Under the pieces are notes generated by a model, which did no database searches, was not told where the DNA came from, and saw nothing but the letters and a program-made list of their open reading frames with translations. From Rhizobium terricola (GTDB lineage Bacteria > Pseudomonadota > Alphaproteobacteria > Rhizobiales > Rhizobiaceae), in NCBI RefSeq assembly GCF_012927355.1, contig NZ_JABBGK010000001.1, positions 744,001 through 808,000 on the forward strand: a stretch of DNA of 64,000 nucleotides. Reading direction: 5' to 3'. Positions 33,969 to 43,273 of the stretch are shown here, piece by piece; position 1 is the first letter of the stretch, and every line of letters begins with the position of its first letter. Both the position numbers and the translations under genes were made by a program.

Positions 33969-35378
33969 ATGGCCTTGAAGGATGTGGTTGCGGGTACCCG
34001 CAACGAAGAGGGGATCGCGGCCGTTGTCGGCATCCTCAAGCAGAGATTCGGCGAACGTTTCCAGACCGGCCAGTCCTTCCGCGAGCAGCATAGCCACACG
34101 ACCTCGTATCTTCCGGCGCAACTGCCGGACGGCGTGGTCTTCGTCGAGACGGCGGAGGACGTGAAGGCGGTGGTCAAGGTCTGCGCGGCGCACAGGGTGC
34201 CGATGATCCCGTTCGGCACCGGCTCGTCGCTGGAGGGCCATGTCAACGCGCCGTCCGGCGGCATCTCGCTCGATTTCAGCCGGATGAACAAGGTGATCTC
34301 GGTCAATGCCGAGGACCTCGACTGCACGGTGGAGCCGGGCGTCACCCGCGAGGACCTCAACACCTATCTGCGCGACACCGGCCTGTTCTTCCCGATCGAT
34401 CCCGGCGCCAATGCCTCGATCGGCGGCATGGCCTCGACGCGGGCGTCCGGCACCAATGCGGTGCGCTACGGGACGATGAAGGACAATGTGCTGGCGCTGA
34501 CGGTGGTGACGGCGGACGGCGAGGAGATCCGCACGGCGCAGCGGGCGCGCAAGTCGTCGGCCGGCTACGATCTCACCCGACTGTTCGTCGGTGCGGAGGG
34601 CACGCTCGGCATCATCACCTCGGTGACGCTGCGGCTGCAGGGTATCCCGGCGAAGATCGGCAGCGGCGTCTGCGCCTTTCCGAGCCTCAAGGCGGCCTGC
34701 GACGCGGTCATCATGACCATCCAGCTCGGCATTCCGGTGGCGCGCATCGAACTGCTCGACGAGATGCAGATGAAGGCGGTCAACGCCTATTCGCAGCTCT
34801 CCTATGCGGAAAAGCCGACGCTGTTCGTCGAATTTCACGGCACCGAGGAGACGGTGGCGCTGCAGGCCGAGCAGTTCAAGGAGATCGCCGCCGAATTCGG
34901 CGCGGACGAATTCCAGTATACCGCCAATGCCGAGGAGCGGGCGCAGCTGTGGAAGGCGCGCCACAATGCCTATTGGGCCGGCCGGGCGTTGGCACCCGAG
35001 CTGAACGGCCTGTCGACCGACGTCTGCGTGCCGATCTCGCGGCTTGCCGAATGCGTGGCCGAAACACAGGCAGACATCCGCGACAGCGGTATCCTGGCGA
35101 CGATCGTCGGCCATGCCGGCGACGGCAATTTCCACGTCCTGCTTCTCTTCAACGACAAGGACCCCGCCGAGATCGCCCGCACCGAGGCCTTCATGGCGCG
35201 GCTCAATGCCCGGGCTCTCGCCATGGAAGGGACCTGCACCGGGGAGCACGGGGTGGGGCAGGGCAAGATGAGCTATCTCGAGCAGGAACTGGGATCTGCG
35301 CTGCCGGTGATGCGGTCGATCAAAAAAAGCCTCGATCCGGACAATATCTTCAACCCCGGCAAGATCTTCCGCCTGTGA
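33969..35378 (+). CDS. FAD-linked oxidase, GlcD/D-lactate dehydrogenase type
   Basis: A 469-residue flavoprotein. Residues about 50-230 form the PCMH-type FAD-binding domain, with VPMIPFGTGSSLEGHV, DPGANASIGGMASTRASG and GAEGTLGIIT contacting FAD. The C-terminal FAD-oxidase domain ends with GHAGDGNFH, GEHGVGQGK and LDPDNIFNPGKIF, the family's closing signature. Such enzymes oxidise D-lactate, glycolate or other 2-hydroxy acids and pass electrons to the respiratory chain. The absence of adjacent glcE and glcF argues for a self-contained D-lactate dehydrogenase. No signal peptide is present. Confidence 0.9.
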   Translation: MALKDVVAGTRNEEGIAAVVGILKQRFGERFQTGQSFREQHSHTTSYLPAQLPDGVVFVETAEDVKAVVKVCAAHRVPMIPFGTGSSLEGHVNAPSGGISLDFSRMNKVISVNAEDLDCTVEPGVTREDLNTYLRDTGLFFPIDPGANASIGGMASTRASGTNAVRYGTMKDNVLALTVVTADGEEIRTAQRARKSSAGYDLTRLFVGAEGTLGIITSVTLRLQGIPAKIGSGVCAFPSLKAACDAVIMTIQLGIPVARIELLDEMQMKAVNAYSQLSYAEKPTLFVEFHGTEETVALQAEQFKEIAAEFGADEFQYTANAEERAQLWKARHNAYWAGRALAPELNGLSTDVCVPISRLAECVAETQADIRDSGILATIVGHAGDGNFHVLLLFNDKDPAEIARTEAFMARLNARALAMEGTCTGEHGVGQGKMSYLEQELGSALPVMRSIKKSLDPDNIFNPGKIFRL

Positions 35379-35452
35379 ACCGCTCAACCGGCGGCTTGCC
35401 CCCGCCGGGAATTGCATTACCTTTGCGGCGGAAGTGAACGGAGTCGCAGGAC

Positions 35453-38400
35453 GTGCTCGGACGCATACTGGTTTTCCTCGGCGGGCTCATCGTCGTAGCG
35501 CTGTTCGGGGCGCTGCTGGCGCCGCTTTTCGTCGACTGGACCGACTTCCGCAAGGATTTCGAAAGTCAGGCGAGCCGTATCCTCGGCAAGAAGGTGACCG
35601 TGCAGGGCGCGGTCAATGCGCGGCTCCTGCCGTTCCCCTCCGTCACCCTGCATGACGTCACCGTCGGCACCGACAAGGACGGCCAGCCGCTGGTCAGGGT
35701 CGCCCGCTTCTCGATGGATGTCGAGCTTGCTCCCTTCCTTTCCGGCGAGGCGCGCATCTTCGACATGCGGCTGGAGGAGCCGAGGGCGCGGATCCGGCTG
35801 CTCAAGGACGGGACGCTCGACTGGCTGCGCGGCAGCAGCGCCGAGATCCCGGCGCGCACCGTCGTGCTGGAAAAGGTCAGCGTGATCGGCGGCGAGATCG
35901 AGTTCATCGACGAGCAGACCGGCCGGGAGCGCAAGATCACCGGCCTCGACGCCGACATGTCGGCGCGGTCGCTGGCCGGACCCTGGGCCGTCGACGGCCG
36001 CGCGGTGCTCGACGGGGAGGCCGGACGTTTCGGCCTCAACAGCCTGCAGCCGGAAGACGGGCGCAAGGGCATTCCGCTGAGGCTGCGGCTGCTGCCGGAA
36101 AAGCGCCCGTTCGAGGTGGAACTCGACGGTACACTTGCACTCAAGGACGGCCGGCCGAGCTATGACGGCCATTTCAGCGCGCTGTGGAAGAGCCCCAAGC
36201 CGGCGAAGGGCGAGGCCGCCAAGACGCCGCCGCCGCGCGCCAAGGGTGAGTTCCAGCTGACCAACGAGCGGATCGGGGTGAAGTCCTACCGGTTCGAACT
36301 CGGCGAGGTTGCCGACCCTTACGTGGTGACTGGCGAGGCCAAGCTGGACACCGGCGCCAATCCGGAATTCCTGCTGACCGCCGAAGGCCAGCAGGTCGAC
36401 GTCAACCGGCTCGCCAACAACACCCAGCAGGGCAAGACCGGGCGCAATGCGGCCGGGTCGGTGCGCCAGCGGCTCGACCTGCTGATCGCGATGGCGGCCG
36501 AGATCCCGATCCCCAACGTACCAGGGCTCGCGACACTGAGGCTCCCCGCGGTGGTGGCCGGCGACACCGTGCTGCGCGATATTACGCTCGACGTTCGTCC
36601 CGATGGCGGCGCCTGGAAGGTCGATCGCGCGGTCGTCGTGTTGCCGGGCCGCACGCAGGTCGAGGCGAAGGGACGTCTGGTGCTGACCGAAGCGCCGTCC
36701 TTCAGCGGCGACCTGCTGGTCGCCTCGACGCAGCCGTCGGGGCTCTCCACATGGATTTCAGGCAGTGTCGATCCGGCGATCCGCCAGCTGAAGTCGATGG
36801 GCTTTTCCGCTTCCGTCAACCTGACCCGGCAGATCCAGCGGTTCGAGAAGCTGGAAATGGCGATCGGCCCGGCGCAGCTCAACGGGCGCCTCGAGCGCCA
36901 GCAGATCGATGAAAAGGCTGCGGCGCTGTCGATCGATCTTTCCGGCAACGAGATCGACCTCGACGCGGCGCGCGCGATTGCCGGGCTGGTGGCCGGCGAG
37001 GATACCGCACAGGCGATGCTTGCCCAGCGCATTGCGACGCGGCTCAAGGTCGAGAAGCTGACCGGTTACGGCATGGAGGCGCGCGGGGTCGAGACCATCT
37101 TCACCTTCGACGAGGGCGGGTTCGTCGTCGACCGGCTGAACGTGGCGAACCTCGCGGGTACGGCGCTCAAGGCGAGCGGCACCGTCAAGGGAGCACTGCC
37201 GGCGCTCTCCGGCAAGGCGCAGGTGGCGCTGTCGGCGACCGATCCGGTACCCTTCCTCGCCATGCTCGCCGAGCGTTTGCCGAAGCATCCGCTGATCGCG
37301 CGTTTCGTCAACAGCGCCTCCTGGTATCGCGACAGCAACCTCACCACCAGCCTTGTCTTCGGCGAGGCGGCGGGCGGCGGCATGGCAGCCAAGGTCGCCG
37401 GCACGGCGAACGGCAGCCGGGTCAGTCTCGACTACGGCATCAGCAATCTCGCCAAGCGCGACGACGCAAAGATGACGCTTTCGGCGACACTGGAAAATCC
37501 GGATTCGCAGATCCTGCTCGGCCAGGCGGGCCTCGATCCGCTGCCGATCGGCAGCGGCGAGCCGGGACGCATCCAGCTCAGCGTGAATACCGCCGGTGCG
37601 GCGCCGGCGGATACCGTCGTCAATTTCGCGGCCGGCCAGACGTCCTTTTCGGCGCGCGGCAAGATCGACCTTGCGGCTGGGACCTTCCCCAAGGGCAGTG
37701 GCGCGATCAAGCTCGAAAGCGCGGATCTCGAGCCTTATCTGGTGATGACCGGGATCGTTCTGCCTCAGGGCGGCACCGGTCTTCCCGCCAAGCTTTCGGG
37801 CGACCTCACGGTCGGCGACGGCAAGGCGGATCTCTCGGGGATCGACGCGGAGGCTGCCGGAAACCACATGGCGGGTGCGCTCTCGCTGACCTGGACGGGT
37901 GTGGTGCCGAAGTTCGGCGGCCAGCTGTCGATGGATCATGCCGAACTTGCCTGGCTCGCCGAGAACGTTCTTGGGCCTGTCAGCGATCCGGCGACGGGTT
38001 CGTTGTCCGCTTCGCCGTTGCCGAAACGCGGCAGTGACTTCGATCTCGACGTGGCGCTTACCGTGCGCAGTTTCTCGCCGGGTGCGCTCGGCTCGATTGC
38101 CGACTTCACGACGCGGCTGAACGGCGCGGGCGGGCAGCTGACCTTCGAGGACATGGCTGGCAAGTGGCTGGGCGGACAGATGAGCGGGCGCCTGATGTTT
38201 GCCAACACTGACGGCAACGGGTTCTATCAGGGCCGGCTCGCGTTGCGTCAGGCGGATCTGGCAACGACAGCCAAGCAGCTCGGCGACACCGCGCGACTGC
38301 CGGCGCTCTCGGGCGCCTTCGACGCGGACCTGGTGGCAGAGGCCAGCGGGGCGAGCGTTGCGGAGCTTCTCAAGGGCACCAACGGTTCCGGCACGATCAA

Positions 38401-39220
38401 GATCGGGGCGCTTGCGGTCAACCAGTTCGACACCGGGCTCCTGCCGCGGCTGATCGCCAAGGCGGACGAGATCAAGGGCGAGATCACCGGCGCCCGCGTC
38501 GAGGAACTCGTCGAAACCCTGCTGGCCGAAGCGCCGAGCACGTTCACCAATGTGGAGCTGCCGTTCAACATCACCGACGGACTGCTCCGCGCAACCAATG
38601 TTTCGGCGGCCAATGACGCCGCCAAGCTCGACGGTGCGCTGCGTGTCGATCTCGGCAAGCGCGCGACCGATGGCGAGATCCGCGTCGGTTTCAAGGCGGG
38701 CGACGAGGCACTGGCCGGAGCCGATCCGGCCATGCGCATCCTGCTGTCCGGCGATGTCGGCGCGCCCGAGCGCAGGCTCGATGTCGGCGATCTCACCAAT
38801 TTCCTTTCGCTCCGGGCCTTCGAACGGGAGCGCCGGCGCGTCGAGACCCTGCAGTCCAACGTTCTGGAAAAGCAGCGGCTCAGGCGGGAGGCGGCGCTCT
38901 ACCGGTTCAATGCCGAGCAGCGGGCCATTGCTGCGGCACAGGAGAGGGCGGCGCGCGCCGAAGAAGAACGGCTGAGGGCGGAAGCCTTGCGCCGCGCGGC
39001 GGAAGAGGAGGCCCGGCGGAAGGCCGAGGCAGAGGCGGCGGCGCGGGCGAGAGCCGCCGAGGATGCTGGGCAGCCGGCGCCCGAGACGCCCGAGGAACGG
39101 GCCACCACCACCGACAGCATCCCGGCGACGCCACTTCTTCCCGTCTCGCCGTCCGAAGGTGTGACGCGCGGCGAGGCCCTGCCGCCGTTGACGTTCGAAG
39201 GCGTGCCGGGCGTCAACTGA
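35453..39220 (+). CDS. AsmA family protein
   Basis: A 1255-residue envelope protein with an N-terminal membrane anchor (about residues 4-26) and a very long beta-rich periplasmic body. The opening DWTDFRKDFESQASRILGKKV is the AsmA signature in which a short helix precedes the repeating beta-groove domain. AsmA-like proteins are thought to help move phospholipids between membranes. Residues about 1120-1210 are a charged Arg/Glu/Ala coiled coil, then a Thr/Pro-rich end. The start is GTG at 35453 with GGAG upstream; no closer ATG precedes the membrane segment. It stands alone 74 bases behind the FAD enzyme. Confidence 0.9.
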   Translation: MLGRILVFLGGLIVVALFGALLAPLFVDWTDFRKDFESQASRILGKKVTVQGAVNARLLPFPSVTLHDVTVGTDKDGQPLVRVARFSMDVELAPFLSGEARIFDMRLEEPRARIRLLKDGTLDWLRGSSAEIPARTVVLEKVSVIGGEIEFIDEQTGRERKITGLDADMSARSLAGPWAVDGRAVLDGEAGRFGLNSLQPEDGRKGIPLRLRLLPEKRPFEVELDGTLALKDGRPSYDGHFSALWKSPKPAKGEAAKTPPPRAKGEFQLTNERIGVKSYRFELGEVADPYVVTGEAKLDTGANPEFLLTAEGQQVDVNRLANNTQQGKTGRNAAGSVRQRLDLLIAMAAEIPIPNVPGLATLRLPAVVAGDTVLRDITLDVRPDGGAWKVDRAVVVLPGRTQVEAKGRLVLTEAPSFSGDLLVASTQPSGLSTWISGSVDPAIRQLKSMGFSASVNLTRQIQRFEKLEMAIGPAQLNGRLERQQIDEKAAALSIDLSGNEIDLDAARAIAGLVAGEDTAQAMLAQRIATRLKVEKLTGYGMEARGVETIFTFDEGGFVVDRLNVANLAGTALKASGTVKGALPALSGKAQVALSATDPVPFLAMLAERLPKHPLIARFVNSASWYRDSNLTTSLVFGEAAGGGMAAKVAGTANGSRVSLDYGISNLAKRDDAKMTLSATLENPDSQILLGQAGLDPLPIGSGEPGRIQLSVNTAGAAPADTVVNFAAGQTSFSARGKIDLAAGTFPKGSGAIKLESADLEPYLVMTGIVLPQGGTGLPAKLSGDLTVGDGKADLSGIDAEAAGNHMAGALSLTWTGVVPKFGGQLSMDHAELAWLAENVLGPVSDPATGSLSASPLPKRGSDFDLDVALTVRSFSPGALGSIADFTTRLNGAGGQLTFEDMAGKWLGGQMSGRLMFANTDGNGFYQGRLALRQADLATTAKQLGDTARLPALSGAFDADLVAEASGASVAELLKGTNGSGTIKIGALAVNQFDTGLLPRLIAKADEIKGEITGARVEELVETLLAEAPSTFTNVELPFNITDGLLRATNVSAANDAAKLDGALRVDLGKRATDGEIRVGFKAGDEALAGADPAMRILLSGDVGAPERRLDVGDLTNFLSLRAFERERRRVETLQSNVLEKQRLRREAALYRFNAEQRAIAAAQERAARAEEERLRAEALRRAAEEEARRKAEAEAAARARAAEDAGQPAPETPEERATTTDSIPATPLLPVSPSEGVTRGEALPPLTFEGVPGVN

Positions 39221-39247
39221 GACGGGTCTGCCGAACGCGCATAAGAA

Positions 39248-39270
39248 AAGCGGCCGTTTCCGGCCGCCCC
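39248..39270 (-). terminator. Terminator of the Ser-rich coiled-coil protein gene
   Basis: GCGGCCG at 39250-39256 pairs with CGGCCGC at 39261-39267 around TTTC. On the minus strand the stem is followed by TTTTCTTAT, giving a good Rho-independent terminator 29 bases after the stop at 39296. Confidence 0.75.
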
Positions 39271-39295
39271 TGGCATCAAGAAGACGATCCGGCGA

Positions 39296-39667
39296 TCAGA
39301 CGTAGGCGTAGCGCTCGCCGAAGGGTGTTTCCTCGTCGAACTTGCCGGTGCCGATGGTTTCGCTTTCGCCGGACAACAGGGCGGCCGCACCCTCTTCCGG
39401 CGTCTCGGACTTTCCGGATGCCTTTTCTGCGGCCTGGGCCTCGGTAAGAGCGGCCTGGGCCTTGGCGAGTTCGGCGCGAAGCGAGGTCAATTCCTCGGAG
39501 ATTTCACTCTTCTCGTCGGCGGTTTCGGCGCTGGAGAGCGATTCTTCCTTGGTGGAGATCTGCTTTTCGAGCTTGGCGACGGAAGACTTGAGAGCGGCAA
39601 TGCTTGACCCGCTCGAAGACGTGTCGATCGAAGTCGTGGAAGAGGTGGATGAAACTGCGCTGACCAT
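39296..39667 (-). CDS. Ser/Thr-rich coiled-coil protein of unknown function
   Basis: A 123-residue protein. The first 25 residues are nearly all Ser, Thr, Val and Ala, then a coiled coil runs from about residue 24 to 85 (IAALKSSVAKLEKQISTKEE followed by heptad-like Leu, Ala and Glu), and the end is acidic and closes FGERYAYV. There is no signal peptide and no cysteine. The pattern vaguely recalls FlxA-like proteins and the N termini of type III or flagellar-secreted proteins, but I would not assign it. It has its own terminator and a preceding AT-rich region. Confidence 0.72.
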   Translation of the reverse strand: MVSAVSSTSSTTSIDTSSSGSSIAALKSSVAKLEKQISTKEESLSSAETADEKSEISEELTSLRAELAKAQAALTEAQAAEKASGKSETPEEGAAALLSGESETIGTGKFDEETPFGERYAYV

Positions 39668-39835
39668 AACAGGATCCCTATAAAAAGAGCTTTTCGTGCC
39701 AAGGCGCGCGTTTCGAAGGGCAGTTACGCGCTACATCGCCTCAATTAAAAGATGGACATCGAAACAATTATCGTCCGGCATCTGTAGCGTACTGCCTAAT
39801 CCGTTAATAATTGATTGCGTCCGTCATGTTTCGGG

Positions 39836-40054
39836 TCAGCTTTTGGCGGCTGCCTTGAGGTGCGCCAGGACGTAAAGGCGAATGGCGGAAGAGAGGTTGG
39901 TGCGGGGATCGCGTGCTTCGTCGACTTCGGTGACGAGGGCGGCGAGCGGCATCGTGCGGGCCGCTGCGATGACGGTCAGTTCCTGCCAGAAGGGCTCCTC
40001 CAGCGAGAAGCTGGTGCGGTGGCCATGCAGCGTGATCGAATGCTTTCGGATCAT
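39836..40054 (-). CDS. Ribbon-helix-helix domain protein
   Basis: A 72-residue protein beginning MIRKHSITLHGHRTSFSLEE followed by PFWQELTVIAAARTMPLAAL. This is the ribbon-helix-helix pattern (RHH_4 group) of small alphaproteobacterial DNA-binding proteins. The beta strand ITLHGHRTSFSLE would lie in the DNA major groove. Its target is unknown. It belongs to the minus-strand run ssrA, sspB, DUF4169, RHH, a familiar order in rhizobia. Confidence 0.82.
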   Translation of the reverse strand: MIRKHSITLHGHRTSFSLEEPFWQELTVIAAARTMPLAALVTEVDEARDPRTNLSSAIRLYVLAHLKAAAKS

Positions 40055-40152
40055 CGTGAAGCTCCGCTTTCAAGAAGCGAACCGGGTTCCTGCCAAACTG
40101 ATTCCGAAAACGCCTGCAGATCCTTGATCGGGAATCGCTTTTGCCCGTCCGG

Positions 40153-40344
40153 TCATTCGCCCTCGGGCTTGTCGAGGCGTCCCTGGTCGAGCGACTTCTC
40201 AGCCTTTTCGTTGAGTGCGCGCGTCAATTCCTTCTCCGCCTTGGTGCGGCCGAAGGTGATGCGATTCTGATCGGCCTGCTTTTCCTTTTCCGAGCGGGCC
40301 TTCGACTTGCGGAACTGGCGGAGATTGACGACGTCTGCGCTCAT
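40153..40344 (-). CDS. DUF4169 family protein
   Basis: A 63-residue, highly charged protein, starting MSADVVNLRQFRKSKARSEK, the DUF4169 signature. Lys, Arg and Glu dominate, and the rest (ADQNRITFGRTKAEKELTRA) is helical. Function unknown. It is positioned between sspB and the ribbon-helix-helix gene. Confidence 0.83.
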   Translation of the reverse strand: MSADVVNLRQFRKSKARSEKEKQADQNRITFGRTKAEKELTRALNEKAEKSLDQGRLDKPEGE

Positions 40345-40416
40345 GGCCTTGTCCTCGATGCCTGTCTCCCCCGATACCCGGAGGCGCGCCGATGGCGGCG
40401 CGCGAAAAGTCCGGGA

Positions 40417-40926
40417 TCAGTGCTTCTTGCGGAATGCGTCGAGCGAAACCACCGAGCCCGGCTTCTTTTCCTCGTCGCCGGCCTTGGCTTCTGTCTGTTC
40501 CTCGCCGCGCTCGACGGCCGAAACCGGGTAGGCGGTGATCTCGGCACCTTCCTCGTCCTCGTCCGCCAGCGGAACGTCGAATTCCAGCTCGAAATTGACG
40601 GACGGATCGTAGAAGCCGCGGATGGCGTTGAACGGGATGACCAGCTTTTCCGGGGTGTCGGAGAAGGAAAGGCCGATCTCGAACTGGCTGTCGGTGATCT
40701 TGAGGTCCCAGAACTGGTGCTGGATGACGATGGTCATCTGCTCGGCATACTTGGCCTTGAGGTGCTGCGAGATGCGCACGCCCGGCGCGCCGGTCAGGAA
40801 GGTGATGAAGAAGTGGTGTTCACCCGGAAGACGACCGGTGGCAGCGACTTCGGTCAAAACCTTGCGGATAACACCGCGCAGCGCGTCCTGAGCCAGAATG
40901 TCGTAGCGAATATGGTCCTGCCCCAT
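40417..40926 (-). CDS. sspB: SspB-family adaptor for ClpXP proteolysis
   Basis: A 169-residue alphaproteobacterial SspB. The folded part covers about residues 1-120 (YDILAQDALRGVIRKVLTEV, HHFFITFLTGAPGVRISQHL, PFNAIRGFYDPSVNFELEF) and binds ssrA-tagged substrates. A flexible acidic linker follows, and the C-terminal PGSVVSLDAFRKKH is the module that docks on the ClpX N domain. The ATG at 40926 has AGGA six bases upstream; a longer in-frame extension lacks this. The ssrA gene lies about 120 bases upstream in the same orientation. Confidence 0.92.
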   Translation of the reverse strand: MGQDHIRYDILAQDALRGVIRKVLTEVAATGRLPGEHHFFITFLTGAPGVRISQHLKAKYAEQMTIVIQHQFWDLKITDSQFEIGLSFSDTPEKLVIPFNAIRGFYDPSVNFELEFDVPLADEDEEGAEITAYPVSAVERGEEQTEAKAGDEEKKPGSVVSLDAFRKKH

Positions 40927-41049
40927 ATGATCCTGTCTTTCTCTTGCTTCATGTCTTGCCGCGGCTATATGCCATGGCGACCGACACGGGGAAAGCCCCC
41001 CGGCCACGAGTCATGACCGGCATATTACATGATTTTCAGATAGGTGGGT

Positions 41050-41392
41050 AGGCAAAGGAGGGAAGGTGAAGGCTTCTGTTGCCAGGTGCCTTCGGACCCC
41101 GCCTCAAGGGGCTAACCTAGAGGACTTGGTTCGGATTTCCCGCACCGCCATTAGGCAGCGAGAGCATAACCCTTAGCGTTGTTGTCGTTTGCAACTACAC
41201 TTGTGACCCGATAACGGCGGTATCATGCCGAGCAAAAGTACGATCTTTACGCCCTTGTCGATCCTATTTCGCCCCCATCAAAAGCCGGCCTTCCGAGACC
41301 GACCGGTTTTTGGTGGAGGCGCCGGGTACCGCCCCCGGGTCCAATAGGTTTATTACACCGACCATTTATTGCCATAGCCGACCCGAAGACCG
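41050..41392 (-). ncRNA. ssrA: tmRNA, circularly permuted two-piece alphaproteobacterial type
   Basis: On the minus strand the acceptor piece comes first and ends in CCA at 41311-41313, then a spacer of about 34 bases, then the coding piece starting at 41276. The acceptor stem forms from GGGGGCG (41276-41270) and CGCCTCC (41320-41314 region), with a G-U at the third pair, the alanine identity element. A T-arm CCGGG/CCCGG with a seven-base loop precedes it. The tag frame encodes ANDNNAKGYALAA then TAA. A TATATG box near 41398-41403 may be the promoter. Outer ends are approximate. tmRNA rescues stalled ribosomes and marks the products for ClpXP. Confidence 0.95.
41151..41192 (-). other. tmRNA tag-peptide reading frame
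   Basis: Fourteen codons read GCA at the resume position through TAA, encoding ANDNNAKGYALAA. With the alanine carried by tmRNA the added tag is AANDNNAKGYALAA. The terminal LAA is the ClpX recognition signal, and the N-terminal AANDN part is the kind of sequence alphaproteobacterial SspB binds. Confidence 0.95.
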
Positions 41393-41446
41393 GCAAGAGA
41401 CATATAGGTGTTTCGTATCGCGATGAAAAGGGGTGTCATCGTTCCG

Positions 41447-41842
41447 TCATCGAAGAGATTTCGTCGCTCCGTTCTTGCCCAAATCCGACCGCCGCATGAC
41501 GAGGAGAGAGCCGTCCGCCAGCCGGCCCGCCATCAGGCCGCGGGCGGGTGTGAGGCTGACGACCGGTCGGCCGGCGCCGTCGAACAGCACGAAGCCATTG
41601 CGGTCGGGCGCCCAACCGCGCACGGTCGCCAGAGGGCCGTGGCACCTTGCCGCCCGTGCGGCGAAGAGGCCGGCGCGGGAGACGCCTTCGAGTTCCACGC
41701 GGCAGGCGGTCTCCTGGCCGTCTCCGGCCTGGCGCCAAGTCCCGAGGAGATGGGCCGGGGCGGGCGATTGCGCGCGGGCTTCGGGAAGCGCCATCATCAG
41801 CAGCGTCATCACGAACGCCGACATCATCCATCTGGAGGCCAT
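41447..41842 (-). CDS. AprI/Inh-type metalloprotease inhibitor-like exported protein
   Basis: A 131-residue protein with a signal peptide (ending ARAQS at about residue 23). The mature domain has LLGTWRQAGDG, a Cys pair (TACRVEL and AARCHGPL), GWAPDRNGFVLFDGAGRPVV, and a final stretch ending in MRRSD. This is the pattern of the small beta-barrel Inh/AprI inhibitors of serralysin-type metalloproteases and related Omp19-like proteins. No serralysin gene is in the window. The start at 41842 is inferred from the signal peptide; the ribosome-binding site is weak. Confidence 0.72.
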   Translation of the reverse strand: MASRWMMSAFVMTLLMMALPEARAQSPAPAHLLGTWRQAGDGQETACRVELEGVSRAGLFAARAARCHGPLATVRGWAPDRNGFVLFDGAGRPVVSLTPARGLMAGRLADGSLLVMRRSDLGKNGATKSLR

Positions 41843-42056
41843 TTCGACTGTCTTCCGCGTTCGGGCCGGACGCCGGACGGTCCGGCATCCCACTTTCTTC
41901 TCCGGTCCCTTGCGAAAAGGCAATTGGCGACGGTATTTTCTCGCCCGCAGGTCTTTCCGCGTGATCCCTGCCGCTTGACGGTCCCGGCGGCCTCTCACAT
42001 TCTGCTTATCAAGCGGGCGCGCATGAGACGCCCGTAACCGAGCGAAAGGACAGGCC

Positions 42057-42365
42057 ATGACGGACTATCTCGCAGATGTGAAGCTTTACGATGCCGGCGC
42101 CGACGAGGCGGTGGTCAACAAGATCGTGCGTCACCTGGGCATCGCCCTTCGCAACCGGGATTCCTCCCTGGTTTCTGCCTCAGATCCGGCGGAACTCGAC
42201 CGCGTCAAGGAAAAATGGTGCGGCAAGAAGCTCGGCGTGACCGGCGAGGCGGCCGACAAGGCCGTCGATGCGGTCTGCGCCGCGATGAAGGCTGACAAGA
42301 GCAAGTCGCGCGTGACCTTCTATTATCTCGTGGCCAAGGAGCTCGGCAAGCTCGGCGACCTCTGA
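42057..42365 (+). CDS. DUF2853 family protein
   Basis: A 102-residue protein, mostly helical, with [20 protein letters not shown] near the N terminus, [10 protein letters not shown], and [16 protein letters not shown] near the end, which together mark DUF2853. Structures exist for the family, but no function is known. The ATG is preceded by AAAGGA. It lies 86 bases upstream of thyA on the same strand. Confidence 0.85.
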   Translation: MTDYLADVKLYDAGADEAVVNKIVRHLGIALRNRDSSLVSASDPAELDRVKEKWCGKKLGVTGEAADKAVDAVCAAMKADKSKSRVTFYYLVAKELGKLGDL

Positions 42366-42451
42366 CGCCACCTTGGAAAACCACCCGGGCGGCTTGGTTC
42401 TGCCGTCCCGGGACGCTACATTGCCGCCGAACAGGAATCGGCGGCACCTTC

Positions 42452-43246
42452 ATGAAGCAATATCTCGACCTCTTGCGTCACGTGATGGAGACGGGCTCGG
42501 ACCGGGGCGATCGCACCGGGACGGGGACGCGCTCGATCTTCGGCTACCAGATGCGCTTCGACCTTTCGCAAGGGTTTCCGGTCACCACGACCAAGAAGCT
42601 GCATCTCAAGTCGATCATCCACGAGCTGTTGTGGTTCCTGAAGGGCGAGACCAACATCGCCTATCTCAAGCAGAACGGCGTGACCATCTGGGACGAATGG
42701 GCAGACGAGAACGGCGATCTCGGGCCGGTCTACGGTGCGCAATGGCGGTCCTGGCCGGACGGCAAGGGCGGCCATATCGACCAGATCGCCAAGCTCATCG
42801 AGAGCATCACCAAGAACCCGAATTCGCGCCGCCACATCGTATCCGCCTGGAACCCGGCGGAAGTCGACGAGATGGCGCTGCCGCCCTGCCACTGCCTGTT
42901 CCAGTTCTACGTGGCGGACGGCCGGCTGTCGTGCCAGCTCTACCAACGTTCGGCCGACATCTTCCTTGGCGTGCCGTTCAACATCGCCTCCTATGCCCTG
43001 CTGACGCTGATGGTGGCGCAGGTGACGGGGTTGAAGCCCGGCGACTTTATCCACACGCTGGGCGACGCGCATCTCTATGCCAACCACTTCGAGCAGGCCG
43101 AGCTGCAGCTGTCGCGCAGCCCGAAGGTGCTTCCGGTGATGCGGCTCAATCCCGAGGTCAAGGACCTGTTCGCCTTTACTTTCGAGGACTTTAGCCTCGA
43201 AGGCTACGAGGCGGATGCGAGCATCAAGGCGCCGATCGCGGTCTGA
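42452..43246 (+). CDS. thyA: Thymidylate synthase
   Basis: A 264-residue enzyme that methylates dUMP to dTMP using methylenetetrahydrofolate, leaving dihydrofolate. The catalytic Cys146 lies in [10 protein letters not shown]. Other signatures are [46 protein letters not shown], and the closing IKAPIAV. The length equals that of the Escherichia coli enzyme. folA follows after 27 bases and regenerates tetrahydrofolate from its product, so the two form a functional pair. Confidence 0.98.
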   Translation: MKQYLDLLRHVMETGSDRGDRTGTGTRSIFGYQMRFDLSQGFPVTTTKKLHLKSIIHELLWFLKGETNIAYLKQNGVTIWDEWADENGDLGPVYGAQWRSWPDGKGGHIDQIAKLIESITKNPNSRRHIVSAWNPAEVDEMALPPCHCLFQFYVADGRLSCQLYQRSADIFLGVPFNIASYALLTLMVAQVTGLKPGDFIHTLGDAHLYANHFEQAELQLSRSPKVLPVMRLNPEVKDLFAFTFEDFSLEGYEADASIKAPIAV

Positions 43247-43273
43247 GGCGACGGGGCAGGGGGAAGAGCAGGC

